A stretch of 64,000 bases of DNA, from NCBI GenBank assembly GCA_016721945.1, contig JADKHC010000009.1, positions 62,001-126,000 of the forward strand. The letters are read 5' to 3'. The notes below the pieces were generated by a model. That model made no database searches and was not told where the DNA came from. It saw only the letters and a list, made by a program, of their open reading frames with translations. The first letter of the stretch is position 1. Each line of letters starts with the position of its first letter. Below are positions 32,938 through 40,658 of this stretch, in pieces. The translations under genes were made by a program, and so were the position numbers. The stretch comes from Verrucomicrobiota bacterium (GTDB taxonomy: Bacteria; Verrucomicrobiota; Verrucomicrobiia; Opitutales; Opitutaceae).

Positions 32938-34770
32938 ATGCCTGAACGCATCCTCTACTACGATTGTTCGGCCGGCATCTCCGGCGACATGCACCTCGGT
33001 GCGATGGTCGATCTTGGCGTACCCGCCGACTACCTCGAACAAGAGCTCAACAAACTCGGCCTAACCGGTTGGAAGCTCCAATTCACGCGTGACGCCCGCA
33101 AAGGCATCGGCGGTACCCGCGCCGATGTGATCCTAGCCGACGGCAGTCACCTAACCGCTCCGTCCGCCCAACCCCACAGCCATCCACACCCGCACCACCC
33201 CGGTCACGATGCCCAGCCCCACGGCCATCGTGCGCACCGTGATATTGTCGCGCTGATTGAGAAGAGCAGCATCACGCCCACCGCGAAACGTCGCGCGCTG
33301 GCCATCTTTTCCTGCATCGCCCAAGCCGAAGCCAAGATCCACGGCATGTCCGTCGACGACGTCGCGTTTCACGAAGTCGGCGCCGTCGACTCGATCATCG
33401 ACATCGTCGGCGCCGCCATCGCGCTCGACTGGCTCAAGCCAGATCGCATCCACGTTTCCACGGTCGAACTCGGCGGCGGTTTCGTGAAATGCGCCCACGG
33501 CCGCCTGCCCGTCCCCGCCCCCGCCACAGCCGAGATTTTGCGCGGCGCACCCGTGCACGCAGGTGCCGTTCCCTTCGAAGCCACCACGCCGACAGGCGCG
33601 GCCATCCTCATCGCGAGCGCCGACGGTTTCACCAACACGATGGATTTCGCCATCGAACGCGTCGGCTACGGCATCGGCCACAAAGACGGCCCGATCCCGA
33701 ACCTGCTCCGCGTTTTTCTCGCCACGCGCACGACCGAACCTTCCGCCACGCCCAGCACGCCCACGACCGCCAGCAACCACGGCACAGCGATAATATTGGA
33801 GTGCAACCTCGACGACATCACCGGCGAAACCACCGGCTACGTCCTCGAACGCTTGCTCACCTCTGGCGCCAGCGACGCCTGGGTCACGCCGATCACGATG
33901 AAAAAATCGCGGCCCGGCATCACGCTCTCCGCGCTCTGCACGCCGGAACGTGAAGCCGCGATCACAGAAATCTTCCTGCGCGAAACCACCACCCTCGGCC
34001 TGCGCCGCCGCGAAGTTGGCAAAATCATGCTCGAGCGCACCATCGAGGAAATCGCCACCACGTTCGGGCCCGTGCGCGTAAAAACCGGCTGGCTCGACGG
34101 TCGCGCAGTGAAGAGCAAACCCGAACACGAAGACCTCCGCCGCATCGCGACCGAACGCGGCCTGCCCCTGCGCGAAGTCGAACAAACCATCCTCTCCGAA
34201 ATCGCCCGCCGGAAAGGGTGGAAAAGAAGCCTTGCTTGCAGGCGGATTTATTTCGAGAGCCCCCCGGGGGGGGCCCCACCCAACCGAACCATTCAACGCT
34301 CACCCCATGAACCGCGCGACCCTCACCAAGATTCTCGAAAGCTACCGCCACGGCAAAACCAACCTCGCCGCCGCGCTCGAGGAATTAAAAGATTTCCCCG
34401 CCGCCAAACTCGGCAACTTCGCGCAACTCGACCTTCACCGCGAACTCCGCACTGGCCACCCCGAAGTCATCTACTGCGCCGGCAAAACGCCGCAACAAGT
34501 TCGCAGCATCCTCGAACGTCTGCTCGCCGGAAAAGGCGCCATCCTCGCCACCCGCGCCAATGCCGAACATTGGGACGCCGCCAAAAGCCTTTCACCCACG
34601 CTCGCCTACGATCCGATTTCGCGCACCATCATCCGCCGAGGAAAGACCGCGTCGAAAAACTCAAAAAAATACATCGCCGTCGTAGCCGCTGGCACGTCCG
34701 ACCTGCCCGTGGCAGAAGAAGCCGCAATCACGGCCGAAGTCTTCGGCAACCGCGTCGAACGCGTCTTTGA
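32938..34770 (+). CDS. larC: LarC, nickel-inserting protein, with aberrant read-through tail
   Basis: The protein inserts nickel into the pincer cofactor (CTP-dependent cyclometallase). Visible features are the N-terminus RILYYDCSAGISGDMHLGAM, the typical His-rich loop (HSHPHPHHPGHDAQPHGHRA, about 80-101), FHEVGAVDSIIDIVGAAIAL and the C-terminal LarC2 part ECNLDDITGETTGYVLERLL. The family normally ends near residue 430 (EIARRKGW). Here the frame continues after a REP-like GCTTGCAGGCGG and a C6G8C4 tract, and runs 180 Arg/Pro-rich residues through larB in another frame, stopping at 34770. One missing or extra base in the G/C tract could give a TGA overlapping the larB start. Function probably resides in residues 1-431. 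Confidence 0.82.
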   Translation: MPERILYYDCSAGISGDMHLGAMVDLGVPADYLEQELNKLGLTGWKLQFTRDARKGIGGTRADVILADGSHLTAPSAQPHSHPHPHHPGHDAQPHGHRAHRDIVALIEKSSITPTAKRRALAIFSCIAQAEAKIHGMSVDDVAFHEVGAVDSIIDIVGAAIALDWLKPDRIHVSTVELGGGFVKCAHGRLPVPAPATAEILRGAPVHAGAVPFEATTPTGAAILIASADGFTNTMDFAIERVGYGIGHKDGPIPNLLRVFLATRTTEPSATPSTPTTASNHGTAIILECNLDDITGETTGYVLERLLTSGASDAWVTPITMKKSRPGITLSALCTPEREAAITEIFLRETTTLGLRRREVGKIMLERTIEEIATTFGPVRVKTGWLDGRAVKSKPEHEDLRRIATERGLPLREVEQTILSEIARRKGWKRSLACRRIYFESPPGGAPPNRTIQRSPHEPRDPHQDSRKLPPRQNQPRRRARGIKRFPRRQTRQLRATRPSPRTPHWPPRSHLLRRQNAATSSQHPRTSARRKRRHPRHPRQCRTLGRRQKPFTHARLRSDFAHHHPPRKDRVEKLKKIHRRRSRWHVRPARGRRSRNHGRSLRQPRRTRL

Positions 34771-35059
34771 CGTCGGCGTCGCCGGCCTGCACCGACTGAT
34801 GAACCGCCTCGACGTCATCCGCAACGCCCGCTGCATCGTCGCCGTCGCCGGTATGGAAGGTGCGCTCCCCAGCGTGCTCGGCGGCCTAGTGGATAAACCG
34901 ATCATCGCCGTACCAACAAGCATCGGCTACGGCGCCAACTTCGGCGGCCTGTCTGCCCTGCTCGCCATGCTCAACAGCTGCGCCCCCGGAATAAGTGTCG
35001 TCAACATCGACAACGGCTTCGGCGCCGGCACCGCCGCCAGCACGATCAACCGGCTGTAA
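34307..35059 (+). CDS. larB: LarB, pyridinium-3,5-biscarboxylic acid mononucleotide synthase
   Basis: LarB carboxylates and hydrolyses nicotinic acid adenine dinucleotide in the first step of nickel-pincer cofactor synthesis. The 250-residue protein begins MNRATLTKILESYRHGKTNL. Its C-terminal PurE-like domain contains VVAAGTSDLPVAEEAAITAE, VGVAGLHRLM, IVAVAGMEGALPSVLGGLVD and the IAVPTSIGYGANFGGLSALL loop. Codon use and family fit show that this frame, not the larC read-through, is the real one here. A longer frame starting at 34232 adds 25 residues from the repeat region and is rejected. The order larE-larC-larB lacks larA, the racemase. Confidence 0.9.
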   Translation: MNRATLTKILESYRHGKTNLAAALEELKDFPAAKLGNFAQLDLHRELRTGHPEVIYCAGKTPQQVRSILERLLAGKGAILATRANAEHWDAAKSLSPTLAYDPISRTIIRRGKTASKNSKKYIAVVAAGTSDLPVAEEAAITAEVFGNRVERVFDVGVAGLHRLMNRLDVIRNARCIVAVAGMEGALPSVLGGLVDKPIIAVPTSIGYGANFGGLSALLAMLNSCAPGISVVNIDNGFGAGTAASTINRL

Positions 35060-35157
35060 CCAACCCCGAGACATCTAAAACCAACAAACAACAGTTGACC
35101 GCTTCCACAAATATTGGGAACGATTTCATTCTCCCTTCGGACTAAAACCGCAAAATC

Positions 35158-35607
35158 ATGTTATATCGCTTTCTCGCAGCAGCGCTTCTTTTCTCCGCAC
35201 AGGTTCTTCTCGCCTCAGACGTTCAGATAGAGGAAGGCTCCATGAGCGAAGAAGCCGCAGACAAGGCCCTGAAGGGGAAGCTAACGTACAACTTCGCGAT
35301 CCTGAAAAGTGGCGAATTTGTAGATCAGGACGGCCGACATTTTACGGCCAAGACCGCAAAAGAGTACTTGGAAAGAGCAAAACCTGAGCCAAATGCCGCC
35401 TACATATTCTGGATTTCCGACGCCTCCGCGGTAGAGATCGTTAAGGCGCTCACCACACCTTTCGCCGATTACGGTGTCACGATCTTCTTGGTTCGTGACA
35501 TGAAGGATTCCAAAAACCGAACCTTCATCTTCAGCCAAAGAGGGTGCGAAGAAAACAATGGTGCTCGTAGGCGAAGCCAATCCGAAGTCGCTCACGGCAA
35601 AGGATAA
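35158..35607 (+). CDS. Hypothetical exported protein, 5' part of a possibly frameshifted gene
   Basis: A 149-residue frame with a clear signal peptide (LYRFLAAALLFSAQVLLA). A region LTYNFAILKSGEFVDQDGRH to VTIFLVRDMKD resembles, loosely, the periplasmic domain fold of ExbD-like proteins. After TFIFS the frame becomes basic and low-complexity (RRRSQSEVAHGKG), whereas the overlapping +2 frame reads AKEGAKKTMVLVGEANPKSL. That suggests one original protein of about 336 residues broken by a single-base indel near 35531-35537. No function is known. It follows larB by 98 bases. Confidence 0.55.
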   Translation: MLYRFLAAALLFSAQVLLASDVQIEEGSMSEEAADKALKGKLTYNFAILKSGEFVDQDGRHFTAKTAKEYLERAKPEPNAAYIFWISDASAVEIVKALTTPFADYGVTIFLVRDMKDSKNRTFIFSQRGCEENNGARRRSQSEVAHGKG

Positions 35608-36166
35608 AATGCCCAAAATGGCGGGTCGGCCTGCGCAACTCCGTCCAGGAAAGTTGCCGTCTCGCGTTCGCTGCGTTTTCGCACCGGATGCCGACGTGAT
35701 CGCTGCCGCTAAAAAAGCTGAGACGTTGTTTATCGGTGAACCGCCCGCCGACCCAAACATTTTCTTTGCCAGCAGTATACTTATCCAGCCTGGCGCGTGG
35801 TCGTTTCTGTCGCATCTTTCTCCTTTAGATAAAATCAAACCGATCACCCATAAAGCTGAACTGGGACGCAAAGTCGTAGAACAAAATGGGGCATTACTGT
35901 CCAAGCCTGAAGAATTTGCTGTCGCCGCGCAGGCGTTACGCAAGGTCATCGCCGATGACGGCGGCGGTTCCATTCATGCTATGTCCACCGCAGAAATGGA
36001 TCATTGGTGGACCTTTATCGGCTTCGATATTGAAGAACCCGTGTTCGTTCTGGAAACCCACGGAGGTAAATATCGATTCATCGTCGGATTTGATAGCAAG
36101 GGCTGCGTCAGTTGCCTCGATGAGCTAAACTTCTTTTCACCGCCAAAAACAAAAGCCCTAGAGTAA
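35558..36166 (+). CDS. Hypothetical protein, 3' part of a possibly frameshifted gene
   Basis: A 202-residue frame overlapping the preceding one by 50 bases. The coding pattern extends upstream of its ATG in the same frame, supporting a single disrupted gene. It contains FIGEPPADPNIFFASSILIQ, a region with two Cys near the end (FDSKGCVSCLDELNFF) and no membrane helix. No domain is recognised. If intact, the joined protein would be a secreted protein of about 37 kDa. Confidence 0.5.
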   Translation: MVLVGEANPKSLTAKDKMPKMAGRPAQLRPGKLPSRVRCVFAPDADVIAAAKKAETLFIGEPPADPNIFFASSILIQPGAWSFLSHLSPLDKIKPITHKAELGRKVVEQNGALLSKPEEFAVAAQALRKVIADDGGGSIHAMSTAEMDHWWTFIGFDIEEPVFVLETHGGKYRFIVGFDSKGCVSCLDELNFFSPPKTKALE

Positions 36167-36201
36167 ATCCAGAGACTGATCCAAGGAAATGGCCCAGCGA
36201 A

Positions 36202-36640
36202 AAGGGTCAGGCCCTAAGTGTTATAATCAGCTAAGTTGGCAAAACCTAACGGACAAGTTTAGTGGCTGATCCAAGGAGCCACGCCGCGGCTTGTTGATTT
36301 TAGCGATAACTATTAATTCCGGTTCTTTGCGCCTTCGCGACTTTGCGTGAAACCCTTCCGAACCTTTCTCACGCAAAGACGCCAAGCCGCAAAGGACGAA
36401 CCGAAAACGGGACAGGGACCTGCAGTAAGGGGTCAGGTTGTAAGTGTAATAATCGGCGGAGTTGTCAAAGCGACCGAGCCATGGGGCCAGGGCGCTGCTT
36501 GTTGATTTAGTGCATCCACATCGGTTATGGTTCTTTGCGACTTCGCGACTTTGCGTGAAACCCTTCCAAACCTTTCTCACGCGAAGACGCTAAGTCGCAA
36601 AGGACGACCCGAAAACGGGACAAGGGTGATCCAAGAAGTC
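36202..36640. repeat. Two tandem ~220-bp degenerate repeat units
   Basis: Unit 1 (36202-36428) and unit 2 (36429-36640) share the same order of motifs: GGGTCAGG, AAGTGTTATAATC / AAGTGTAATAATC, CTTGTTGATTTTAG / CTTGTTGATTTAG. Both then carry a palindrome GGTTCTTTGCG..CGCGACTTTGCGTGAAACCC paired with TTTCTCACGCAAAGACGC (36321-36396 and 36529-36604) and GAAAACGGGACA. No reading frame is evident. Unit 2 runs directly into the 3' end of the vapC-like gene. Confidence 0.75.
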
Positions 36641-37055
36641 AGGCCGTTTGCCAGTCTTCGACCTGCAGGCCGGGCACGCGTGAAAACTCGCGAATATTGT
36701 GGGTAATGAAAATCGCACCCAACGCCCGGGCGTGTCCGGCCAGCAACACGTCGTAAGGGCCAATCGGCTGCGCGTTTGGTTTCAGATTCGCGAGAAATGC
36801 ACGAATGCCGCCCGCCTCCACAGCCGCCCTAACATCAAAAGCATCCACGTTGAACAAGCCGCACAGACTCTCGACCCGCGTTCGCAATTGCGGAATCGCG
36901 GGGCTTTTAGCCACCCCATATTCAAGCTCCATCAGAACAATGGCAGACAACCGGCACTGCGTCAGTTCCAGCTCCAGCCGTTCGCACAGTGGCGCATCCT
37001 CGCGACGGTTGCGCAGATAACGCGAAAAGACGTTTGTATCTGGCAAGTAGATCAT
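36639..37055 (-). CDS. vapC: PIN-domain toxin, VapC family
   Basis: A 138-residue PIN ribonuclease. The acidic residues expected in the Mg site are visible: Asp6 in LPDTNVFSRYL, Glu43/Glu45 in LMELEYGVAK, Asp103 in GPYDVLLAGHARAL and the ITHNIREFSRVPGL end motif. VapC toxins cleave tRNA or rRNA and are neutralised by VapB. The start overlaps the stop of vapB by four bases (ATGA). The last codons and stop lie in sequence that is duplicated at 37592-37716. Confidence 0.9.
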   Translation of the reverse strand: MIYLPDTNVFSRYLRNRREDAPLCERLELELTQCRLSAIVLMELEYGVAKSPAIPQLRTRVESLCGLFNVDAFDVRAAVEAGGIRAFLANLKPNAQPIGPYDVLLAGHARALGAIFITHNIREFSRVPGLQVEDWQTA

Positions 37056-37261
37056 TTCGAGGTGTCAGGAAAATCCGGACACGAACCGCGCAACGCCTTC
37101 AGCGCCTTCAACCGCTTCGCCTCGATCGTTGGGTCGGTCAGCAAGAAGCCGCCCGGCGTCGGCGTCACAATATACGAACGCGCACGGACACCCATGCTGC
37201 TGGGCAATCGCAGCGCCTTGGAGTTTCCGGCTTTGAATACTTTTGCGGTGATTACGCTCAT
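37052..37261 (-). CDS. vapB: AbrB/SpoVT-type antitoxin, VapB family
   Basis: The 69-residue protein starts MSVITAKVFKAGNSKALRLP, the swapped-hairpin AbrB DNA-binding motif common to VapB/MazE antitoxins. A basic, helical C-terminus (RLKALKALRGSCPDFPDTSK) wraps the toxin. A start nine codons upstream is possible but lies in the probable promoter. VapBC pairs autoregulate by binding their own operator. Confidence 0.88.
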   Translation of the reverse strand: MSVITAKVFKAGNSKALRLPSSMGVRARSYIVTPTPGGFLLTDPTIEAKRLKALKALRGSCPDFPDTSK

Positions 37262-37295
37262 GTAGATACACTGTACTAACACGGCCACGAGTCAA
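37262..37295 (-). promoter_or_regulatory. Putative vapBC promoter/operator
   Basis: On the minus strand TTGACT (37290-37295) is followed after 19 bases by TGTATC close to the vapB start. The sequence TGTAGATACACTGTAC has partial dyad symmetry, as expected for a VapB operator. It is weak evidence based on sequence only. Confidence 0.3.
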
Positions 37296-37359
37296 GCCGG
37301 ACGCCCGTTAGTAGGTCAAACCACGGAATAAATGGACTGTTAGTTTTTGCTCGGAAATC

Positions 37360-37440
37360 GGTTCCGCTTCTTCGCGCCTTGGCGTTCTTTGCGTGAAACC
37401 TTTCCGAACCTTTCTCACGCAAAGACGCCAAGTCGCTAAG
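37360..37440. repeat. Third copy of the CTTTGCGTGAAA palindrome
   Basis: This palindrome matches those at 36321-36396 and 36529-36604 (GCGTGAAACC, then TTTCTCACGCAAAGACGCCA). It is separated from its former right flank (GAAAACGGGACAAG at 37599) by the 145-bp element inserted at 37441. Confidence 0.75.
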
Positions 37441-37585
37441 CCGTATCCATGCATTTGAAGGTGGAGCCCGTTGTCTCTAACGGGCTGGTTTGGGCGCGGC
37501 TTCGATCAAGCCCGATGGGGCATCGGGCTCCACCTGCTGCACATCGCTCCTCACTGGAGATTATGCCTCAACTGCATAGTTCCGG
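37441..37585 (-). repeat. 145-bp palindromic element, copy A
   Basis: The element has terminal inverted repeats CCGTATCCATGCA / TGCATAGTTCCGG and two REP-like hairpins in the middle (GGTGGAGCCCGTTGTCTCTA and GCCCGATGGGGCATCGGGCT). It is in the opposite orientation to copies B and C. CTAAG occurs on both sides (37436-37440 and 37586-37590), a possible 5-bp target duplication. It interrupts an older repeat, so it arrived later. Confidence 0.85.
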
Positions 37586-37626
37586 CTAAGGACGGCTCGA
37601 AAACGGGACAAGTGCTATCCAAGAAG

Positions 37627-37716
37627 TCAGGCCGTTTGCCAGTCTTCGACCTGCAGGCCGGGCACACGGGAAAACTCGCGGGTATTGTTCGTAACTAAAA
37701 TCGCGCCAGCGCCCCT
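37627..37716 (-). pseudogene. Remnant of the 3' end of a vapC gene
   Basis: About 90 bases match the 3' end of the vapC gene at 36639, including the stop and the residues for VPGLQVEDWQTA, with a few substitutions. The homology continues upstream on the plus strand into the shared GAAAACGGGACAAG flank. No rest of the toxin is present. Confidence 0.8.
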
Positions 37717-37762
37717 TTTCGTAATCCTCCCGCTTTGGCGCAATAAAGGTTTTCCCTACACC

Positions 37763-37792
37763 AACCGGTTCGTTTCAGTATTCCTGAGTTCC
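37763..37792. repeat. 30-bp dispersed repeat, copy 1
   Basis: AACCGGTTCGTTTCAGTATT and ten following bases (CCTGAGTTCC) occur again at 49323-49352 with two differences. It lies in the gene-poor stretch between vapBC and the esterase gene. Confidence 0.55.
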
Positions 37793-37861
37793 CTATTCAA
37801 TATCATCTCCATTCAACAGCGGTTACAGTTTAACGGAAACCGCTCGAGCGAACCTCAGCGT

Positions 37862-38797
37862 TCATTTCCCGGTCGGCACCGGCAGCAAACCCCTCGAGCT
37901 CAGCCACTCTTCGCCACGCTTCGGCCAGTCAGAGGTTGGGCCGAGGTCTTTGCGGAAGCCGAAGCCGTGCGGTCCGTTCGAATAAAGATGCATCTCAACC
38001 GACACATTCGCAGCGCGCAGTGCTTGATAAAACAGTAAGGCGTTTTCCACCGGCACCGTTTTATCTTCCTGTGTGGCCACGATAAACGTCGGCGGTGTGT
38101 CTTTCGTGACGCGTTCGTTGACGGAGAGCAGGTCGAGCGCTTCTTGTGTCGGGTGTTCGCCGAGCAGCGATTTCACCGAGCCCGCGTGCGCGTATGGCGC
38201 TTTCATCGTGATCACCGGGTATTCAAGAATAAGAAAATCGGGGCGTGCACTCACGGCGTCGAGCGCGGCACCGGTTTTGCCAATCGGTTCGTTGAAGAGC
38301 GTGCCAGAGCAGGCAGCGAGATGTCCTCCGGCCGACGAACCTGCAACGCCGATACGATTCGGATCGAGACCAAACTCCGCCGCACGTGAACGCACGAGCC
38401 GCACGGCGCGCAGTACATCGCGCAGAGGCGCGGGATGTCCGTATTCGTGAAGTCGATACTTGATAATGAAAACCGAGACGCCGAGTGGGTTAAGCCACTT
38501 AACCGCGCCCATGCCTTCGACACTGATCGCGAGGCGCACGTAACCGCCGCCGGAACACATGATGACAGCGGTGCCATTGGCGATACCGGCTGGTACAGGA
38601 TAATAGGTAAGCGAGGGCGTGTGGACGTTATAGACGCGATCGTTTTTCACGATCTCGGGCGCGGCATCGGCACGCAGTCCGGGCACACCTTCAGGCCAGA
38701 GGTCGATAACCTGTGGTTCGGCTGCGCGGGAAGTAATGGCAAGCAACCCGGTCGCGATGGCTGCGGTGAAGACAAGGCGTAGAATGGTCCTGAGCAT
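37862..38797 (-). CDS. Secreted alpha/beta-hydrolase, acetyl-esterase type
   Basis: The 311-residue protein has a signal peptide (ILRLVFTAAIATGLLAITSR) and an alpha/beta-hydrolase fold. The nucleophile elbow is GVAGSSAGGHLAA (Ser in GSSAGG) and the oxyanion region is TAVIMCSGGGYVRLAISVEG. The acid is Asp in ATQEDKTVPVENA, and the catalytic His lies in NGPHGFGF. It resembles BD-FAE/COG0657 xylan acetyl esterases, which remove acetyl groups from plant polysaccharides in the periplasm. It stands alone on its strand. Confidence 0.87.
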   Translation of the reverse strand: MLRTILRLVFTAAIATGLLAITSRAAEPQVIDLWPEGVPGLRADAAPEIVKNDRVYNVHTPSLTYYPVPAGIANGTAVIMCSGGGYVRLAISVEGMGAVKWLNPLGVSVFIIKYRLHEYGHPAPLRDVLRAVRLVRSRAAEFGLDPNRIGVAGSSAGGHLAACSGTLFNEPIGKTGAALDAVSARPDFLILEYPVITMKAPYAHAGSVKSLLGEHPTQEALDLLSVNERVTKDTPPTFIVATQEDKTVPVENALLFYQALRAANVSVEMHLYSNGPHGFGFRKDLGPTSDWPKRGEEWLSSRGLLPVPTGK

Positions 38798-39263
38798 GAA
38801 AATCTGGGGTTAAAAGTGCGGCCGATTAGGCAGGGCGGTCATGCGTACACCCGGCAAAACAAAATTCCAATAGCTAGAACAGATTTAGCCAATCGGCCGC
38901 CGAGTTGCAGCGGGAGAGAGAGCGAGGGCATCCGTGCAATACGCGTTCAGTCGCGAACAACGCATTGGCAGCTTCCGCTCGTATCGAACCGCCGAAAACC
39001 CCAGCGATGCCTCCGTCAAGCGTTCAGCGGTTCCCTCTGATCGAACTTAAAAGACCTGTTTATGGGCTAAAAGCGGTCGAGAACTCGTCTCACCTGTCGC
39101 AAATAGCTTTTTATTGGCCATTTACGGGTCAATGTTGACTGAATCGCCTAAGAAAGCGCAGCCCTTCGCATCCGCCGAAAACATATAAGAGACTGCCCTA
39201 GAACAGCCCAAAGTCCGGTGCATGCTGGAGGACCGGCCGGCCAAGCCCTAGTCTTTGGGCTTT
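38798..39263. other. Intergenic region, no gene recognised
   Basis: About 466 bases between divergent genes. Short open frames here lack coding character. No strong hairpin or shared repeat is seen. Confidence 0.45.
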
Positions 39264-39830
39264 ATGAATCTTGTTCCGCTCATGCCCGACACGCTCGTGG
39301 AGACACAGCGACTGGCCGCCGAACTGTTTCCTTGGGAGCACGAACACCAGGCTGCGCTGCAAGCCGCCATCGCTCCCACCGCACACGCTCAATTCCTCCG
39401 GGAACGCGCCCTCGCCTCGGTCAATTTCTGGACCTCGATCCAAGCCGGGCAAGTCGCCGGACTCGCCGGCCTCTATAATTATACCGCCCAGCCCGAAGAA
39501 ACTTGGCTGGCCTGGTATGGCCTTCAATCCACCGCGCGCGGCCGTGGCAAGGGTGCCGAGTTGCTCGACTGGGTCATCGCTGAGGCCCGCGCCGAACATA
39601 AACAAGTTCTCCGCCTCTGGACCACCGACGAGCCGGAATACGCCAAGGCCATCGCGCTTTACCGCACACGCGGTTTTCGCAGCGAACTCTGGCCCGCGCT
39701 TCCGGGCGAAAACTGGCACACGCTCGTCCTCTCGCTTGGTCTCGCCGGACAAGAACCACTCCCGTGGTCTAAATGTCCGGCCCATGGCGAGCTCTGCGGC
39801 CGCGAAGCGCCTCAGTTGGTCGCTGCCTGA
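39264..39830 (+). CDS. GNAT-family N-acetyltransferase
   Basis: A 188-residue protein starting MNLVPLMPDTLVETQRLAAE. The acetyl-CoA binding motif is seen as LQSTARGRGKGAELLDWVIA (R/QxxGxG/A type), followed by ALYRTRGFRSELWP, the beta5-alpha5 end motif. The substrate is unknown. The next gene, a VOC protein, follows after 89 bases on the same strand. Confidence 0.85.
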   Translation: MNLVPLMPDTLVETQRLAAELFPWEHEHQAALQAAIAPTAHAQFLRERALASVNFWTSIQAGQVAGLAGLYNYTAQPEETWLAWYGLQSTARGRGKGAELLDWVIAEARAEHKQVLRLWTTDEPEYAKAIALYRTRGFRSELWPALPGENWHTLVLSLGLAGQEPLPWSKCPAHGELCGREAPQLVAA

Positions 39831-39919
39831 GGCCTAATCCACAGTTGACGAACGATCTCCACCGACACAACGAACGGTGCGGCCTTCCCATCCTATCTCA
39901 GCAGCAATATTTGCCGACC

Positions 39920-40306
39920 ATGAAGATTGAACATCTCGCCCTGTGGACCCAAGACTTGGAAAAGCTGCGCGCCTTTTATTTAGAGCATTTGGGTTGTTCA
40001 TCTGGTCCGAAATACACCAATCCCACCACCGGCTTCAGCTCTTACTTTCTGAGTTTCCCAAAGGGTGGCGCTCGCATGGAAATCATGACGAAATCCGGCC
40101 TCCAGCCCATTAACCCCGCCGCCCCCGGTTGCGGCTATGCGCATTTCGCTCTCTCACTCGGCAGCGAGGAAAACGTTCGCGCGATGACAGATGTTTTGCG
40201 CAAAAAAGACGTTCCCGTGCGCTCAGAACCACGCCGAACCGGCGATGGATACTATGAAAGCGTGATCACCGATCCGGACGGAAACTGGATTGAACTGACG
40301 GTCTAG
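39920..40306 (+). CDS. Glyoxalase/VOC-family protein
   Basis: The 128-residue single-chain VOC protein begins MKIEHLALWTQDLEKLRAFY, with the first metal-ligand His5. AHFALSLGSEENV gives the start of the second beta-alpha module and ITDPDGNWIELT gives the final Glu. It resembles the glyoxalase I/fosfomycin-resistance group, which uses a divalent metal in a dimer. The exact reaction is not inferable. The stop at 40306 is followed immediately by a 145-bp element. Confidence 0.87.
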   Translation: MKIEHLALWTQDLEKLRAFYLEHLGCSSGPKYTNPTTGFSSYFLSFPKGGARMEIMTKSGLQPINPAAPGCGYAHFALSLGSEENVRAMTDVLRKKDVPVRSEPRRTGDGYYESVITDPDGNWIELTV

Positions 40307-40307
40307 T

Positions 40308-40452
40308 CCGTAACGATGCCGTTGAAGCATAATCTCCAGCGTGGAACGCTGTGCAGCAGGTGGAGCCCGATGTCCCCATCGGGCTAGATCGAAGCCGCTC
40401 CCAAACCAGCCCGTTAGAGACAACGGGCTCCACCCCTACTGCATCGTTACGG
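40308..40452 (+). repeat. 145-bp palindromic element, copy B
   Basis: The ends are CCGTAACGATGC and GCATCGTTACGG, an almost perfect 12-13-bp terminal inverted repeat. The centre holds two hairpins, AGCCCGATGTCCCCATCGGG and the GCCCGTT / AACGGGC pair, framed by GGTGGAG and CTCCACC. It begins two bases after the VOC stop. It has exactly the length of copies A and C. Confidence 0.88.
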
Positions 40453-40658
40453 CTAAGCTCAGTCCTAGCCGTAAATGTAAAAAGTGATTACGATATTTTT
40501 ACGTTTTATGTAAAATCTTATACTGTTTTCATATAACTGTTTAAGTGATTTTCATCCGACAACTTCCGATCTGATCAGGGAAAAATAGAGGGTAACACCG
40601 GGGTTTCCACTAATGTAAATAAATCGCGAAGGCACGGCGGTCGCTAATAAGTAGCATT

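Noticed and set aside
32938..34770. A genuine 610-residue LarC with a new C-terminal domain
   Set aside because: The extra 180 residues are Arg/Pro/His-rich, as expected from reading larB in a wrong frame, and larB itself matches its family perfectly.
36202..37440. CRISPR array from the repeated CTTTGCGTGAAA motif
   Set aside because: Only three copies with irregular spacing and inverted internal symmetry; units are hundreds of bases apart and no cas genes are present.
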